Shown: in pieces, positions 31,721 to 40,729 of the stretch | Layout: each line of letters starts with the position of its first letter | Numbering within the stretch: the stretch's first letter is position 1 | Source of the DNA: Oceanimonas baumannii | Lineage (GTDB): Bacteria > Pseudomonadota > Gammaproteobacteria > Enterobacterales > Aeromonadaceae | NCBI RefSeq assembly: GCF_002245495.1 | Contig: NZ_NQJF01000003.1 | Location: forward strand, 124,001 to 188,000 | Length of the DNA stretch: 64,000 bases | Direction of reading: 5' to 3' | Program-made: the position numbers and the translations under genes | Notes under the pieces: generated by a model | The model's database searches: none | Seen by the model: only the letters and a program-made list of their open reading frames with translations | Told to the model about the DNA's origin: nothing

Positions 31721-33208
31721 TTAACGCTGCGGACGCAGCGTCGGGAACAGGATCACATCGCGAATGGTGTGAGAATCGGTCAGCAGCATCACCAAACGGT
31801 CGATGCCGATGCCCTGGCCGGCGGTAGGCGGCAGGCCGTGTTCCAGAGAAGTGACATAGTCCTCGTCATAGAACATGGCTTCGTCGTCGCCGGCGTCCTT
31901 CTGCTCCACCTGGTCGCGGAAGCGCTGGGCCTGATCTTCGGCGTCATTCAGCTCGGAGAAGCCGTTGGCAATCTCGCGGCCACCGATAAAGAACTCAAAG
32001 CGGTCGGTGATGCTCGGATCCTCGTCGTTACGACGGGCCAGCGGCGACACTTCGGCCGGATATTCGGTGATGAAGGTCGGCTGGATCAGACGGTGCTCGG
32101 CGGTCTCTTCAAAGATCTCGGTGATCACACGGCCCAGGCCCCAGGTCTTCTCAACCTTAATCTTGAGATCCTTGGCCACTTCACAGGCGCTCTCAAAGGT
32201 CGCCAGCTGGTCCAGGGTCACTTCCGGGTTGTACTTGAGGATGGCGTCTTTCATGCTCAGACGGGCAAACGGCTTGCCGAAGTCAAAGGTTTCTTCGCCG
32301 TACTGCACCTCGGCGCTACCCAGTACCTCGGTGGTAACGGTGCGCAGCATTTCCTCGGTGAAGTCCATCAGATCGCGGTAATCAGCGTAGGCCCAGTAGA
32401 ACTCCATCATGGTGAATTCGGGGTTGTGCCGGGGCGACAGACCTTCGTTACGGAAGTTGCGGTTGATCTCGAACACCTTCTCGAAACCACCCACTACCAG
32501 CCGCTTCAGGTACAGCTCGGGGGCGATACGCAGGTACATGTCCAGATCCAGCGCATTGTGATGAGTGATAAAGGGACGGGCCGAAGCGCCACCCGGGATC
32601 ACCTGCATCATGGGCGTTTCCACTTCCATGAAGCCGTGGTTGTTCATAAAGCTGCGAATGGCGGCCATCACCTTGGAGCGCACCACGAAGGTCTGACGGG
32701 AATTCTCGTTGGTGATCAGATCCAGATAACGCTGACGATAGCGGGTTTCCTGGTCGGACAGGCCGTGGAACTTCTCCGGCAGCGGGCGCAGCGCCTTGGT
32801 CAGCAGCTGGAAGCTGTCCATATTGACGTAGAGATCACCCTTGCCGGACTTGTGCAGGGTACCGGTGACGCCGATGATATCGCCGATATCAAGGCCGTTG
32901 TATTGCTCCTTGATCTGCTTCTGAGCATCCTTGGTGGCATAGGCCTGAATACGGCCGGACATGTCCTGCAGGGCCAGAAAGGGACCGCGCTTGGCCATGA
33001 TGCGGCCGGCCACGGAAGCTACCTTGCCCAGCGATTCCAGGGTCTCTTTGTCGTGTTCACCGAATTCAGCCTGCAGATCTGCAGCCAGATGCTCACGGCG
33101 GAAATCGTTGGGATGACCATTGGCCGGACAGTCCTTGCGGATCTGCTCAAGCTTGGCCCGGCGCTCGGCAATGAGCTTGTTTTCGTCTTGTTGCTGCTCT
33201 GTCGTCAT
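31721..33208 (-). CDS. lysS: Lysyl-tRNA synthetase, class II
   Basis: This 495-residue enzyme charges tRNA-Lys. An N-terminal OB-fold anticodon domain (about 55-165) precedes the class II core. Motif 2 is visible at [23 protein letters not shown] and motif 3 at [16 protein letters not shown]. It follows prfB by 23 bases in the conserved prfB-lysS operon and ends in a strong terminator. Confidence 0.98.
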   Translation of the reverse strand: MTTEQQQDENKLIAERRAKLEQIRKDCPANGHPNDFRREHLAADLQAEFGEHDKETLESLGKVASVAGRIMAKRGPFLALQDMSGRIQAYATKDAQKQIKEQYNGLDIGDIIGVTGTLHKSGKGDLYVNMDSFQLLTKALRPLPEKFHGLSDQETRYRQRYLDLITNENSRQTFVVRSKVMAAIRSFMNNHGFMEVETPMMQVIPGGASARPFITHHNALDLDMYLRIAPELYLKRLVVGGFEKVFEINRNFRNEGLSPRHNPEFTMMEFYWAYADYRDLMDFTEEMLRTVTTEVLGSAEVQYGEETFDFGKPFARLSMKDAILKYNPEVTLDQLATFESACEVAKDLKIKVEKTWGLGRVITEIFEETAEHRLIQPTFITEYPAEVSPLARRNDEDPSITDRFEFFIGGREIANGFSELNDAEDQAQRFRDQVEQKDAGDDEAMFYDEDYVTSLEHGLPPTAGQGIGIDRLVMLLTDSHTIRDVILFPTLRPQR

Positions 33209-33231
33209 GATAAAGCCTTGTTTGAATTGTA

Positions 33232-34330
33232 TTACAGCCCGGATTTAAGGCTGGCTTCAATAAACTTGTCCAGATCGCCGTCCAGCACCGATTGGGTGTT
33301 GCGGGTCTCCACACCGGTACGCAGATCCTTAATACGGGCGTCATCCAGCACATAAGAGCGGATCTGGCTGCCCCAGCCAATGTCGGACTTGCTGTCTTCC
33401 AGCGCCTGTTTTTCGGCGTTCTGTTTCTGCAGTTCCAGCTCATAAAGCTTGGCTTTCAGCTGTTTCATCGCCTGATCGCGGTTTTTGTGCTGAGAACGGT
33501 CGTTCTGACACTGCACCACCACACCGGTAGGCTCGTGGGTAATCCGCACTGCCGAGTCGGTCCGGTTTACGTGCTGACCACCGGCACCGGAGGCGCGGTA
33601 GGTATCAATACGCAGATCCGCCGGGTTGATATCGATTTCGATATCATCGTCAATTTCCGGATAAACAAAAGCAGAGCAGAACGAGGTATGACGACGGCCA
33701 CCTGAATCAAACGGTGACTTACGCACCAGGCGATGAACACCGGACTCGGTGCGCAGCCAGCCATAGGCATATTCACCGGAAAAACGCACGGTGGCGGACT
33801 TGATACCGGCCACTTCGCCTTCCGACAATTCGGTGATTTCGGTCTTGAAACCGCGGGCCTCGCCCCAGCGCAGGTACATGCGCAACACCATGTTGCACCA
33901 GTCCTGGGCCTCGGTACCGCCGGAGCCGGACTGCAGATCCAGGTAGCAGTCGGACGCATCCTGCTCGCCGGAAAACATGCGGCGAAACTCCAGATCTTCG
34001 AGCTTTTTCTCAAGGCCGGCCAGATCGGATTTGGCTTCTTCGAAGGTGTCTTCGTCTTCTTCTTCTACCGCCAGCTCAACCAGCTCGCCGATGTCGGCAA
34101 TGCCCTGATCCAGTTCTTCCAGGGTTCCGACCACGGTTTCCAGAGCGGATCTTTCCTTACCCAGTGCCTGGGCACGCTCGGGCTGGTTCCACACATCCGG
34201 CTGCTCCAGCTCGGCGTTTACTTCTTCCAGACGCTCTTTCTTGGCGTCATAGTCAAAGGTACCCCCTAAGAAGCTGCGCCCGTTCAGACAGCTCCTTAAG
34301 TTTGTTGTACACAGGGTTTGTTTCAAACAT
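33232..34330 (-). CDS. prfB: Peptide chain release factor RF2, with programmed +1 frameshift
   Basis: RF2 (365 residues after frameshifting, the same as E. coli) terminates at UGA and UAA. The first 25 codons (ATG at 34330) end at CTT followed by in-frame TGA (34253-34255); the ribosome must shift +1 to read GAC. A Shine-Dalgarno-like AGGGGG lies three bases before CTT, the E. coli arrangement. After the shift come the SPF anticodon-like motif (RKSPFDSGG) and GGQ in [13 protein letters not shown] coordinate-only reading hides the shift. It is followed by lysS. Confidence 0.97.
34251..34267 (-). promoter_or_regulatory. prfB autoregulatory frameshift site
   Basis: On the minus strand AGGGGG, three bases, then CTT TGA C. 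Low RF2 lets the ribosome pause at the UGA and slip forward, so RF2 controls its own synthesis. All three elements (internal Shine-Dalgarno, slippery CTT, UGA at codon 26) are intact. Confidence 0.95.
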
Positions 34331-34592
34331 GGACTGACAGACTCTCTGTTTACTTGATGAATAGTTTGGCCCGGGGCCGCAATTAAGGCAGCCATTCTAC
34401 CGAAAAGCCGTTTAAAACGCAGCCATGCGCGGTGACTTTAGTCAGGACATCTCATTCCCTTTGATATCAATTTATTACACTGACTTTCTTACCAGTGCCA
34501 ATCTTTGTGCTAATACTCTAAATGGCATCGCGGTTTTATGCCCCAAATGAGTAACACCATTATTCATACAACGCATTCAAGAGGACGTGATT

Positions 34593-35606
34593 ATGACAGG
34601 CAAAGGAACAGCGGTGATTCTGATGGCCGGCAGCCTGCTGGCGCTTCCCCTCCAGGCTGCCACCCTGGACGAAGTGAAACAGCGGGGAGAGCTGAAGTGC
34701 GGTGTTAACAGCGGCTTACCCGGCTTTTCCAACCCCGATGACAAGGGCGTATGGAAAGGGCTGGATGTGGATCTGTGCCGGGGTATTGCCGCCGCCATTT
34801 TCAATGATGCCGGCAAAGTGCAGTACATTCCTCTGAACGCCAAGGAACGCCTGACCGCGCTGCAGTCGGGTGAAATTGATGTGCTGTCGCGTAATACTAC
34901 CTGGACTTCCAGCCGGGACACCGAGCTGGGCGTTAACTTCACCGGCGTCAATTATTACGATGGCCAGGGTTTTCTGATCAACAAAAACCTGGGGGTCAGC
35001 AGTGCCAAGGATCTGGACGGTGCAGCCATCTGTATTCAGTCGGGCACCACCACCGAACTGAACGTTGCCGATTATTTCCGCCGCAACGGCATCAGCTACA
35101 GCGCAGTGGTCTTTGACACCTCGGAGCAGACGGTACAGGGGCTGGAAGCCGGCCGCTGCGATGTACTGACTTCGGACCTGTCCCAGCTTTATGCACTGCG
35201 TATCAAGCTGTCCAAACCCGACGATGCGGTCGCCCTGCCCGAAGTGATTTCCAAAGAGCCTTTGGGGCCGTCGGTACGCCAGGGGGATGATCAGTGGTTC
35301 AATATCGTGAAATGGACCCACTTTGCCATGGTCAATGCGGAAGAGCTGGGGCTGAGCAAGGACAATATCGACAGCATGAAAGACAGCAAAAACCCGGATA
35401 TTCGTCGTTTGCTGGGGCTGGATGCCGACTTTGGTAAAGGCATGGGGCTCGACAAGGACTGGGCCTATCGCATTATCAAACTGGTGGGCAACTACGGCGA
35501 AGTGTTTGATGCCAACGTAGGCCAGGGTTCACCGCTGAAAATTGATCGGGGCCTGAACGCGTTATGGACCGAGGGCGGTCTGCAATATGCGCCTCCGGTA
35601 CGTTGA
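34593..35606 (+). CDS. aapJ: General L-amino-acid ABC transporter, periplasmic binding protein
   Basis: This 337-residue exported protein starts with signal peptide MTGKGTAVILMAGSLLALPLQA. The body (TLDEVKQRGELKCGVNSGLPGFS, GLDVDLCRG, LQSGEIDVLSRNTTWTSSRD, GVNYYDGQGF) is characteristic of AapJ/BztA, which bind a broad range of L-amino acids, often with acidic or amide side chains. A GTG at 34587 is too close to AGAGGA; the ATG at 34593 fits. It heads aapJQMP. The 262 bases upstream (34331-34592) are AT-rich; I could not fix a promoter class. Confidence 0.94.
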   Translation: MTGKGTAVILMAGSLLALPLQAATLDEVKQRGELKCGVNSGLPGFSNPDDKGVWKGLDVDLCRGIAAAIFNDAGKVQYIPLNAKERLTALQSGEIDVLSRNTTWTSSRDTELGVNFTGVNYYDGQGFLINKNLGVSSAKDLDGAAICIQSGTTTELNVADYFRRNGISYSAVVFDTSEQTVQGLEAGRCDVLTSDLSQLYALRIKLSKPDDAVALPEVISKEPLGPSVRQGDDQWFNIVKWTHFAMVNAEELGLSKDNIDSMKDSKNPDIRRLLGLDADFGKGMGLDKDWAYRIIKLVGNYGEVFDANVGQGSPLKIDRGLNALWTEGGLQYAPPVR

Positions 35607-35614
35607 TACCATAC

Positions 35615-35634
35615 GGGCTGCCTGTGGGCAGCCC
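35615..35634 (+). promoter_or_regulatory. Intercistronic hairpin aapJ-aapQ
   Basis: GGGCTGCC and GGCAGCCC pair around TGTG, nine bases after the aapJ stop, without a T-run. Such hairpins often protect the binding-protein mRNA 3' end and lower downstream expression (inference). Confidence 0.55.
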
Positions 35635-35680
35635 ATTATCAACGGGTGAAACTGTTTGAGCCATATTCAAGGATGAAATC

Positions 35681-36865
35681 ATGTCATCACCGGTTAAGCC
35701 TTCTTCTCCTCCGGTAAAGTTCTGGCGCGATCCGGCCAAGCGGGCCCTGCTGTTTCAGCTGGTGCTGCTGTGTGCTGTAGCTGCCTTTATCGGCTTTATT
35801 ATCAACAATACCCTGAACAACCTCAGTACCCGGGGGATCACCACAGGGTTTGGCTTTCTCGACGATCCTGCCGGGTTTGCCATCGCCCAGTCGCTGATCC
35901 CCTATGCCGAGACCGATACCTATGGGCGCACCTTTGTGGTCGGGCTGCTTAATACCCTGCTGGTCTCGTTCCTTGGCATTATCGGTGCCACCTTGCTGGG
36001 GTTTGTGGTTGGCGTGGCAAGGCTCTCTCCCAACTGGCTGATTGCCCGCCTGGCGTCGGCCTATGTAGAGCTGTTTCGCAACCTCCCGCTGCTGCTGCAG
36101 ATGTTTTTCTGGTATTTCGCGGTACTGCGTACCCTGCCCGGGCCTCGCGACAGCCTGAGCCTGAACGACAGTGCCTTTCTTAATGTGCGCGGCCTGTATT
36201 TACCCGAGCCCATCCCGGGTACCGGTTTTCACTGGATCTGGCTGGCTCTGCTGCTGGCGCTGACCCTGTCTTTCTGGCTAATCCGCTTTAATCATCGCCG
36301 GCAGGAGGCCACCGGCCGGCGAATGCCCGCCTGGTGGATCAGCACCGGCCTGATCGTGGCCCTGCCCTGCCTCACCTTTATTGGACTGGGCGCACCACTG
36401 GAATGGAGCTACCCCGAGCTGCGCGGTTTTAACTTTCGCGGCGGCATGACCATTATTCCCGAGTTTCTGGCTCTGTGGCTGTCACTCACCGTGTATACCG
36501 CCGCCTTTATCGCCGAAATTGTCCGCTCCGGCATTCAGGCCATTTCCCATGGTCAGACCGAAGCCGCTCATGCGCTTGGCATTAAAGACAGCCTGACCTT
36601 ACGCCTGGTGATTATTCCCCAGGCCATGCGGGTGATCATTCCGCCGCTGACCAGCCAGTACCTGAACCTGACCAAAAACTCCTCACTGGCCACCGCCATC
36701 GGCTACCCGGATCTGGTATCCGTGTTTGCCGGCACCACCCTTAATCAGACCGGACAGGCCATAGAAGTCATTGCCATCACCATGCTGGTGTACCTCACGA
36801 TCAGCCTGCTGGTGTCTTTCTTTATGAACTGGTTTAACAACCGTATGGCGCTGGTGGAGAGGTAA
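35681..36865 (+). CDS. aapQ: General L-amino-acid ABC transporter permease AapQ
   Basis: This 394-residue inner-membrane subunit is long for the His/Glu/Gln permease family because of the insert between early spans that marks AapQ. The EAA coupling motif reads EAAHALGIKDSLTLRLVIIPQAMR near 300-325. The N-terminus has the typical NNLSTRGITTGFGFLDDPAGF segment. It pairs with AapM to form the channel and is translated 75 bases after aapJ. Confidence 0.94.
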   Translation: MSSPVKPSSPPVKFWRDPAKRALLFQLVLLCAVAAFIGFIINNTLNNLSTRGITTGFGFLDDPAGFAIAQSLIPYAETDTYGRTFVVGLLNTLLVSFLGIIGATLLGFVVGVARLSPNWLIARLASAYVELFRNLPLLLQMFFWYFAVLRTLPGPRDSLSLNDSAFLNVRGLYLPEPIPGTGFHWIWLALLLALTLSFWLIRFNHRRQEATGRRMPAWWISTGLIVALPCLTFIGLGAPLEWSYPELRGFNFRGGMTIIPEFLALWLSLTVYTAAFIAEIVRSGIQAISHGQTEAAHALGIKDSLTLRLVIIPQAMRVIIPPLTSQYLNLTKNSSLATAIGYPDLVSVFAGTTLNQTGQAIEVIAITMLVYLTISLLVSFFMNWFNNRMALVER

Positions 36866-36867
36866 CT

Positions 36868-37968
36868 ATGTATAAAGACACCCTGACCCCGGAGCGCCCG
36901 GCACCGATCTCCCGCAAAGGACTGACAGGCTGGCTCAGAACCAACCTGTTTTCCGGTCCGCTCAATTCGGCCGTTAGCCTGCTCGGGTTATATGCACTCT
37001 ATCTGGTACTGGTGCCGGTTATCGACTGGGCCATTATCAGCGCCGACTGGACCGGCAGCAGCCGTGATGACTGCACCAGTGACGGTGCCTGCTGGGTATT
37101 TATCGGTGCCCGACTGCAGCAGTTTGTTTATGGCTTTTACCCGAGTGATGAGCTCTGGCGCATTAACCTGACCTTTGCCCTTTTTGTGGCGCAATTGCTG
37201 TGGCTGGCGCTGCCCCGGCTGCCGGGCAAAATGTTACTGGCCCCCTTTATGGTCGTCGTGTTCCCGGTTGTTGCCTGGGTACTGCTTTATGGCGGCTGGT
37301 TCGGCCTGAGCGTGGTAGCGACCCATCACTGGGGAGGGCTGACCCTGACGCTGATTCTGGCTGTGGTGGGTATTACCGCCGCCCTGCCCATCGGGACCCT
37401 ACTGGCTTTGGGCCGGCGCTCCCGCATGCCTATCGTGCGCAGCCTGTCGGTTGTGTTTATCGAGTTCTGGCGTGGCGTGCCGCTGATCACCGTGCTGTTT
37501 ATGTCATCCGTCATGCTGCCGCTGTTTGTGCCCGAAGAACTGACCCTCGACAAACTGGTGCGGGCCATGATTGGCATTATTTTCTTTCAGTCGGCCTATA
37601 TGGCAGAAGTGGTGCGTGGTGGCCTGCAGGCCATTCCCAAAGGTCAGTATGAAGCCGCCGAAGCCCTTGGCCTGAACTACTGGAAAATGATGTTGCTGAT
37701 TGTACTGCCTCAGGCGCTGAAACTGATGATTCCGGGCATTGTTAATACCTTTATCGCCCTGTTCAAAGACACCAGTCTGGTCCTGATTATCGGATTGTTC
37801 GATCTGTTGGCCATTGTGCAATCCGGGCTGGCGGATCCCAATTGGCTGGGGTTTGCCACAGAAGGATATGTGTTTGCAGGCCTGGTATTCTGGATTTTCT
37901 GCTACGGCATGTCGAAATACAGCCAGTACCTGGAGCGCAAGCTGCACACCGGTCATAAAAAACGTTAG
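36868..37968 (+). CDS. aapM: General L-amino-acid ABC transporter permease AapM
   Basis: This 366-residue permease partners AapQ. The EAA motif is EAAEALGLNYWKMMLLIVLPQALK near 260-285, where the ATPase docks. Hydrophobic spans include SAVSLLGLYALYLVLVPVIDWAI and LTLILAVVGITAALPIGTLLALG. It starts two bases after the aapQ stop, indicating tight coupling. Confidence 0.94.
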   Translation: MYKDTLTPERPAPISRKGLTGWLRTNLFSGPLNSAVSLLGLYALYLVLVPVIDWAIISADWTGSSRDDCTSDGACWVFIGARLQQFVYGFYPSDELWRINLTFALFVAQLLWLALPRLPGKMLLAPFMVVVFPVVAWVLLYGGWFGLSVVATHHWGGLTLTLILAVVGITAALPIGTLLALGRRSRMPIVRSLSVVFIEFWRGVPLITVLFMSSVMLPLFVPEELTLDKLVRAMIGIIFFQSAYMAEVVRGGLQAIPKGQYEAAEALGLNYWKMMLLIVLPQALKLMIPGIVNTFIALFKDTSLVLIIGLFDLLAIVQSGLADPNWLGFATEGYVFAGLVFWIFCYGMSKYSQYLERKLHTGHKKR

Positions 37969-37980
37969 TGGAGTGAGTAC

Positions 37981-38733
37981 ATGGAAGCACAACAACAGGA
38001 ACACATGGTCACCCTGCAAGGCGTGAACAAATGGTACGGAGAATTCCACGTACTACGGGATATTGACCTGACGGTGACCAAAGGCGAACGCATTGTGATC
38101 TGCGGGCCCTCAGGTTCGGGAAAATCCACCCTTATCCGCTGTATCAACCGGCTGGAAGAGCACCAGCAGGGCGATATTATTGTACGCGGTACCCCCCTGA
38201 CCAATGACGTTAAAAATATCGAAACCATTCGCCGTGAAGTCGGCATGGTCTTTCAGCATTTTAACCTGTTTCCTCACCTGACGGTGCTGGAGAACTGTAC
38301 CCTGGCCCAGATCTGGGTGCGCAAAACGCCCCGACGGGAAGCAGAAGAAATTGCCATGAAGCTGCTGGCCCGGGTAAAAATTGAAAGCCAGGCCAAAAAG
38401 TACCCGGGCCAGCTGTCCGGTGGTCAACAGCAGCGGGTGGCCATCGCCCGCAGTCTGTGCATGAACCCCGAAATCATGTTGTTTGATGAACCCACTTCAG
38501 CACTGGACCCGGAAATGATCAAAGAAGTACTGGACGTCATGATTGAGCTGGCCGAAGAAGGCATGACCATGATGTGTGTGACCCACGAAATGGGGTTTGC
38601 CCGCACAGTGGCCGACCGGGTTATCTTTATGGATGCCGGTCAGATCATTGAAGAAAACGACCCCGAGACCTTTTTTCACCACCCCCAATCAGAGCGGACC
38701 AAGCTGTTTCTCAGCCAGATCTTGGGCAACTGA
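37981..38733 (+). CDS. aapP: General L-amino-acid ABC transporter ATPase AapP
   Basis: This 250-residue ATPase powers the transporter. Walker A is [13 protein letters not shown], the signature is [15 protein letters not shown], and Walker B with catalytic Glu is [14 protein letters not shown], followed by the switch His in CVTHEMGFA. It is 12 bases after aapM, with GGAGTGAG before the ATG. It is the last gene of the transporter operon; a 12-pair hairpin follows. Confidence 0.96.
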   Translation: MEAQQQEHMVTLQGVNKWYGEFHVLRDIDLTVTKGERIVICGPSGSGKSTLIRCINRLEEHQQGDIIVRGTPLTNDVKNIETIRREVGMVFQHFNLFPHLTVLENCTLAQIWVRKTPRREAEEIAMKLLARVKIESQAKKYPGQLSGGQQQRVAIARSLCMNPEIMLFDEPTSALDPEMIKEVLDVMIELAEEGMTMMCVTHEMGFARTVADRVIFMDAGQIIEENDPETFFHHPQSERTKLFLSQILGN

Positions 38734-38738
38734 TGACC

Positions 38739-38773
38739 ATCCCGGCTGCAGCATGACCGTTTGCAGCCGGGAT
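38739..38773 (+). terminator. Hairpin terminator after aapP
   Basis: ATCCCGGCTGCA and TGCAGCCGGGAT pair perfectly around 11 bases, six bases after the aapP stop. The T-run is weak (CATTTAC), so termination may be partial. Confidence 0.65.
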
Positions 38774-38796
38774 CATTTACAGCAGAAAGTTTTACT

Positions 38797-38823
38797 TAAT
38801 ATTTTTCGCTGCCTGGCCGATAA
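38797..38823 (+). promoter_or_regulatory. FliA (sigma-28) flagellar-class promoter of the chemoreceptor
   Basis: The -10 element GCCGATAA is an exact match to the sigma-28 consensus, with TAAT (consensus TAAA) 15 bases upstream. It lies 31 bases before the chemoreceptor ATG, so the receptor should be co-expressed with late flagellar genes. Confidence 0.75.
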
Positions 38824-38854
38824 CAGAATTATCTCCCTCTCCTGGCGTTAAAAT

Positions 38855-40729
38855 ATGCAAAACCTCAAATTAAAGCACAAGATACTGCTGAGCTTTGTGG
38901 TAGCCATAGTGCTGACCGTGGCCACGATCAGCACTATGAGCTTTATCAACCTGAAAGATCAGCTTTATCGCAGCAGTGAACACTCCGTGGCCGCCATGGC
39001 CGAAAAGGAAGTCGCACAGGTGGCCGACTGGCTGACTATGCGTCAGGGACTGCTGACCGCGGCCAGCAAACAGCTGGGTGATGATCCGCATCCTGCCCTG
39101 CAGCTGGTTGAAGAAGCCGGTGACTTTCAGCTGAGCTATTTTGGCACCCGGAACGGCGTTATGTTCGATGCTCATCCCAGAGAGCGCATTGACTATGATC
39201 CCCGCACCCGTCCCTGGTATCAGCAGGCACAACAGGCAGGGCACGCCATTGTGACAGCCCCCTATAAAGGAGCCACCTTTGGCGGTACCGTAGTGACCCT
39301 GGCCGAGCCGGTCAGCCATGGTCCGTGGCAGGGGGTTATTGCCGCCGATGTGTCCATTGCCAGCCTTGTAGACAGCGTTAATGCCATCCGCCTGCCTGCC
39401 GAAGGCTATGCCATGATGCTGAGCCAGGACGGCACTCTGATCGCCCAGCGGGATGCCAACCTGGCACTGCAACCATCAACCCGACTGGATGAAGAGCTGA
39501 CGGTAAGCAACCTGACCCGCTGGCAGCAAATTCCAACGCTGAACCCGGTAACCTTCAATGGCATCCACAAGCTGGTCTATGCTCAGGCCATTCCCGACAG
39601 TGACTGGCAGCTGCTGTTTGTACTGGATCAGGCCGCACTGGAAGCACCGTTAAGTGCCCAGTTGTGGCGTCAGCTGAGCATTTCAGCACTGGTGATCATT
39701 GCGGCTGTGATGCTTATCAGTCTGTTAATGCAGTACCTGCTCGGTCCGCTGCTCAAGGTATCCCAGGCATTGGCACAAATTGCCGATGGCAAGGGCGACC
39801 TGACTCAGCGTATTGAAGTGCACGGCAAAGACGAAGTTGGCCTGCTGGCAACCAGCTTTAACCGCTTTGTTTCCAGCCAGGCAGACTTGATCAAACAAAT
39901 CCGTCAGCAGGCACATCATCTGGGTGACAATGCCGAACAGGCCTCGGTGCGGGCCAACCAGACCGTAACAGAACTGGGCCGGGCGCAGCAGGAAGTCACC
40001 ATGGTCGCCACCGCCGTCACCGAAATGGCCTCGGCCACCCAGGAAATTGCCAATAACGCCGAACAGACCGCTACCGCTGCCCAGCAGTCCACCGCCAGCA
40101 CCGAGCAAGGCAAGCAACTGGTACATAAAACCCGAGATTCCATTTTCACTCTGGCCAAGGAAATGGAGCAGGCAGCAGCGGTAATCACCCGCCTGGACCA
40201 ACACGCTCACGACATTTCCAGTGTGTTGTCCACCATTCAGGGCGTAGCCGAACAGACCAACCTGCTGGCGCTGAATGCTGCCATCGAAGCCGCCCGGGCC
40301 GGTGAGCAAGGCAGAGGGTTCGCGGTGGTGGCCGATGAAGTGCGGGTACTCTCTCAGCGAACTCATGCCTCTACCGAGGAAATTCAGGGCACCATCGGTA
40401 CCTTGCAGCAGGCCACCAGCGAAGCGGTGAAACTGATGCAGGCCAGCCGTAATATGGCTGAACTCAGTGCCGAAGACGCCGAAGCCGCCGCCCTGGCACT
40501 GGAAGAGATCACCGCCGCCGTAGGGCTGATTTCAGACATGGCCAGCCAGATTGCAACTGCCGCTGAAGAACAAAGCCAGGTGACTGGGGAAATTACCCAG
40601 AATACGACCGCGATCAAGGATGTTTCCGATGAACTGGCAAATGATGCCGAGCAGTCACTGCAGCAGTCCAAGGATCTGCACAAGCAGGCCGGTGAGCTCA
40701 ACGGCCTGGTAAGTGCCTTTACCCTGTAG
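38855..40729 (+). CDS. Methyl-accepting chemotaxis protein with amino-acid-type dCache domain
   Basis: This 624-residue inner-membrane chemoreceptor has membrane spans near 9-31 and 275-297 flanking a periplasmic dCache_1 domain, then HAMP (about 298-350) and a signalling coiled coil whose tip (467-499, [20 protein letters not shown]) contacts CheA/CheW. The sensor shows Tyr114, Arg119, Trp121, Tyr122, Tyr137 and Asp165, the residue pattern described for amino-acid-binding dCache_1AA domains. Location directly after the aapJQMP operon supports amino-acid sensing. There is no C-terminal NWETF-type CheR tether. It is driven by its own FliA-type promoter. Confidence 0.93.
   Translation: MQNLKLKHKILLSFVVAIVLTVATISTMSFINLKDQLYRSSEHSVAAMAEKEVAQVADWLTMRQGLLTAASKQLGDDPHPALQLVEEAGDFQLSYFGTRNGVMFDAHPRERIDYDPRTRPWYQQAQQAGHAIVTAPYKGATFGGTVVTLAEPVSHGPWQGVIAADVSIASLVDSVNAIRLPAEGYAMMLSQDGTLIAQRDANLALQPSTRLDEELTVSNLTRWQQIPTLNPVTFNGIHKLVYAQAIPDSDWQLLFVLDQAALEAPLSAQLWRQLSISALVIIAAVMLISLLMQYLLGPLLKVSQALAQIADGKGDLTQRIEVHGKDEVGLLATSFNRFVSSQADLIKQIRQQAHHLGDNAEQASVRANQTVTELGRAQQEVTMVATAVTEMASATQEIANNAEQTATAAQQSTASTEQGKQLVHKTRDSIFTLAKEMEQAAAVITRLDQHAHDISSVLSTIQGVAEQTNLLALNAAIEAARAGEQGRGFAVVADEVRVLSQRTHASTEEIQGTIGTLQQATSEAVKLMQASRNMAELSAEDAEAAALALEEITAAVGLISDMASQIATAAEEQSQVTGEITQNTTAIKDVSDELANDAEQSLQQSKDLHKQAGELNGLVSAFTL

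Noticed and set aside
34331-34395. Upstream in-frame extension of prfB
   Set aside because: The frame visible upstream is the post-shift frame continued by chance; the real start is the ATG at 34330 in the pre-shift frame.
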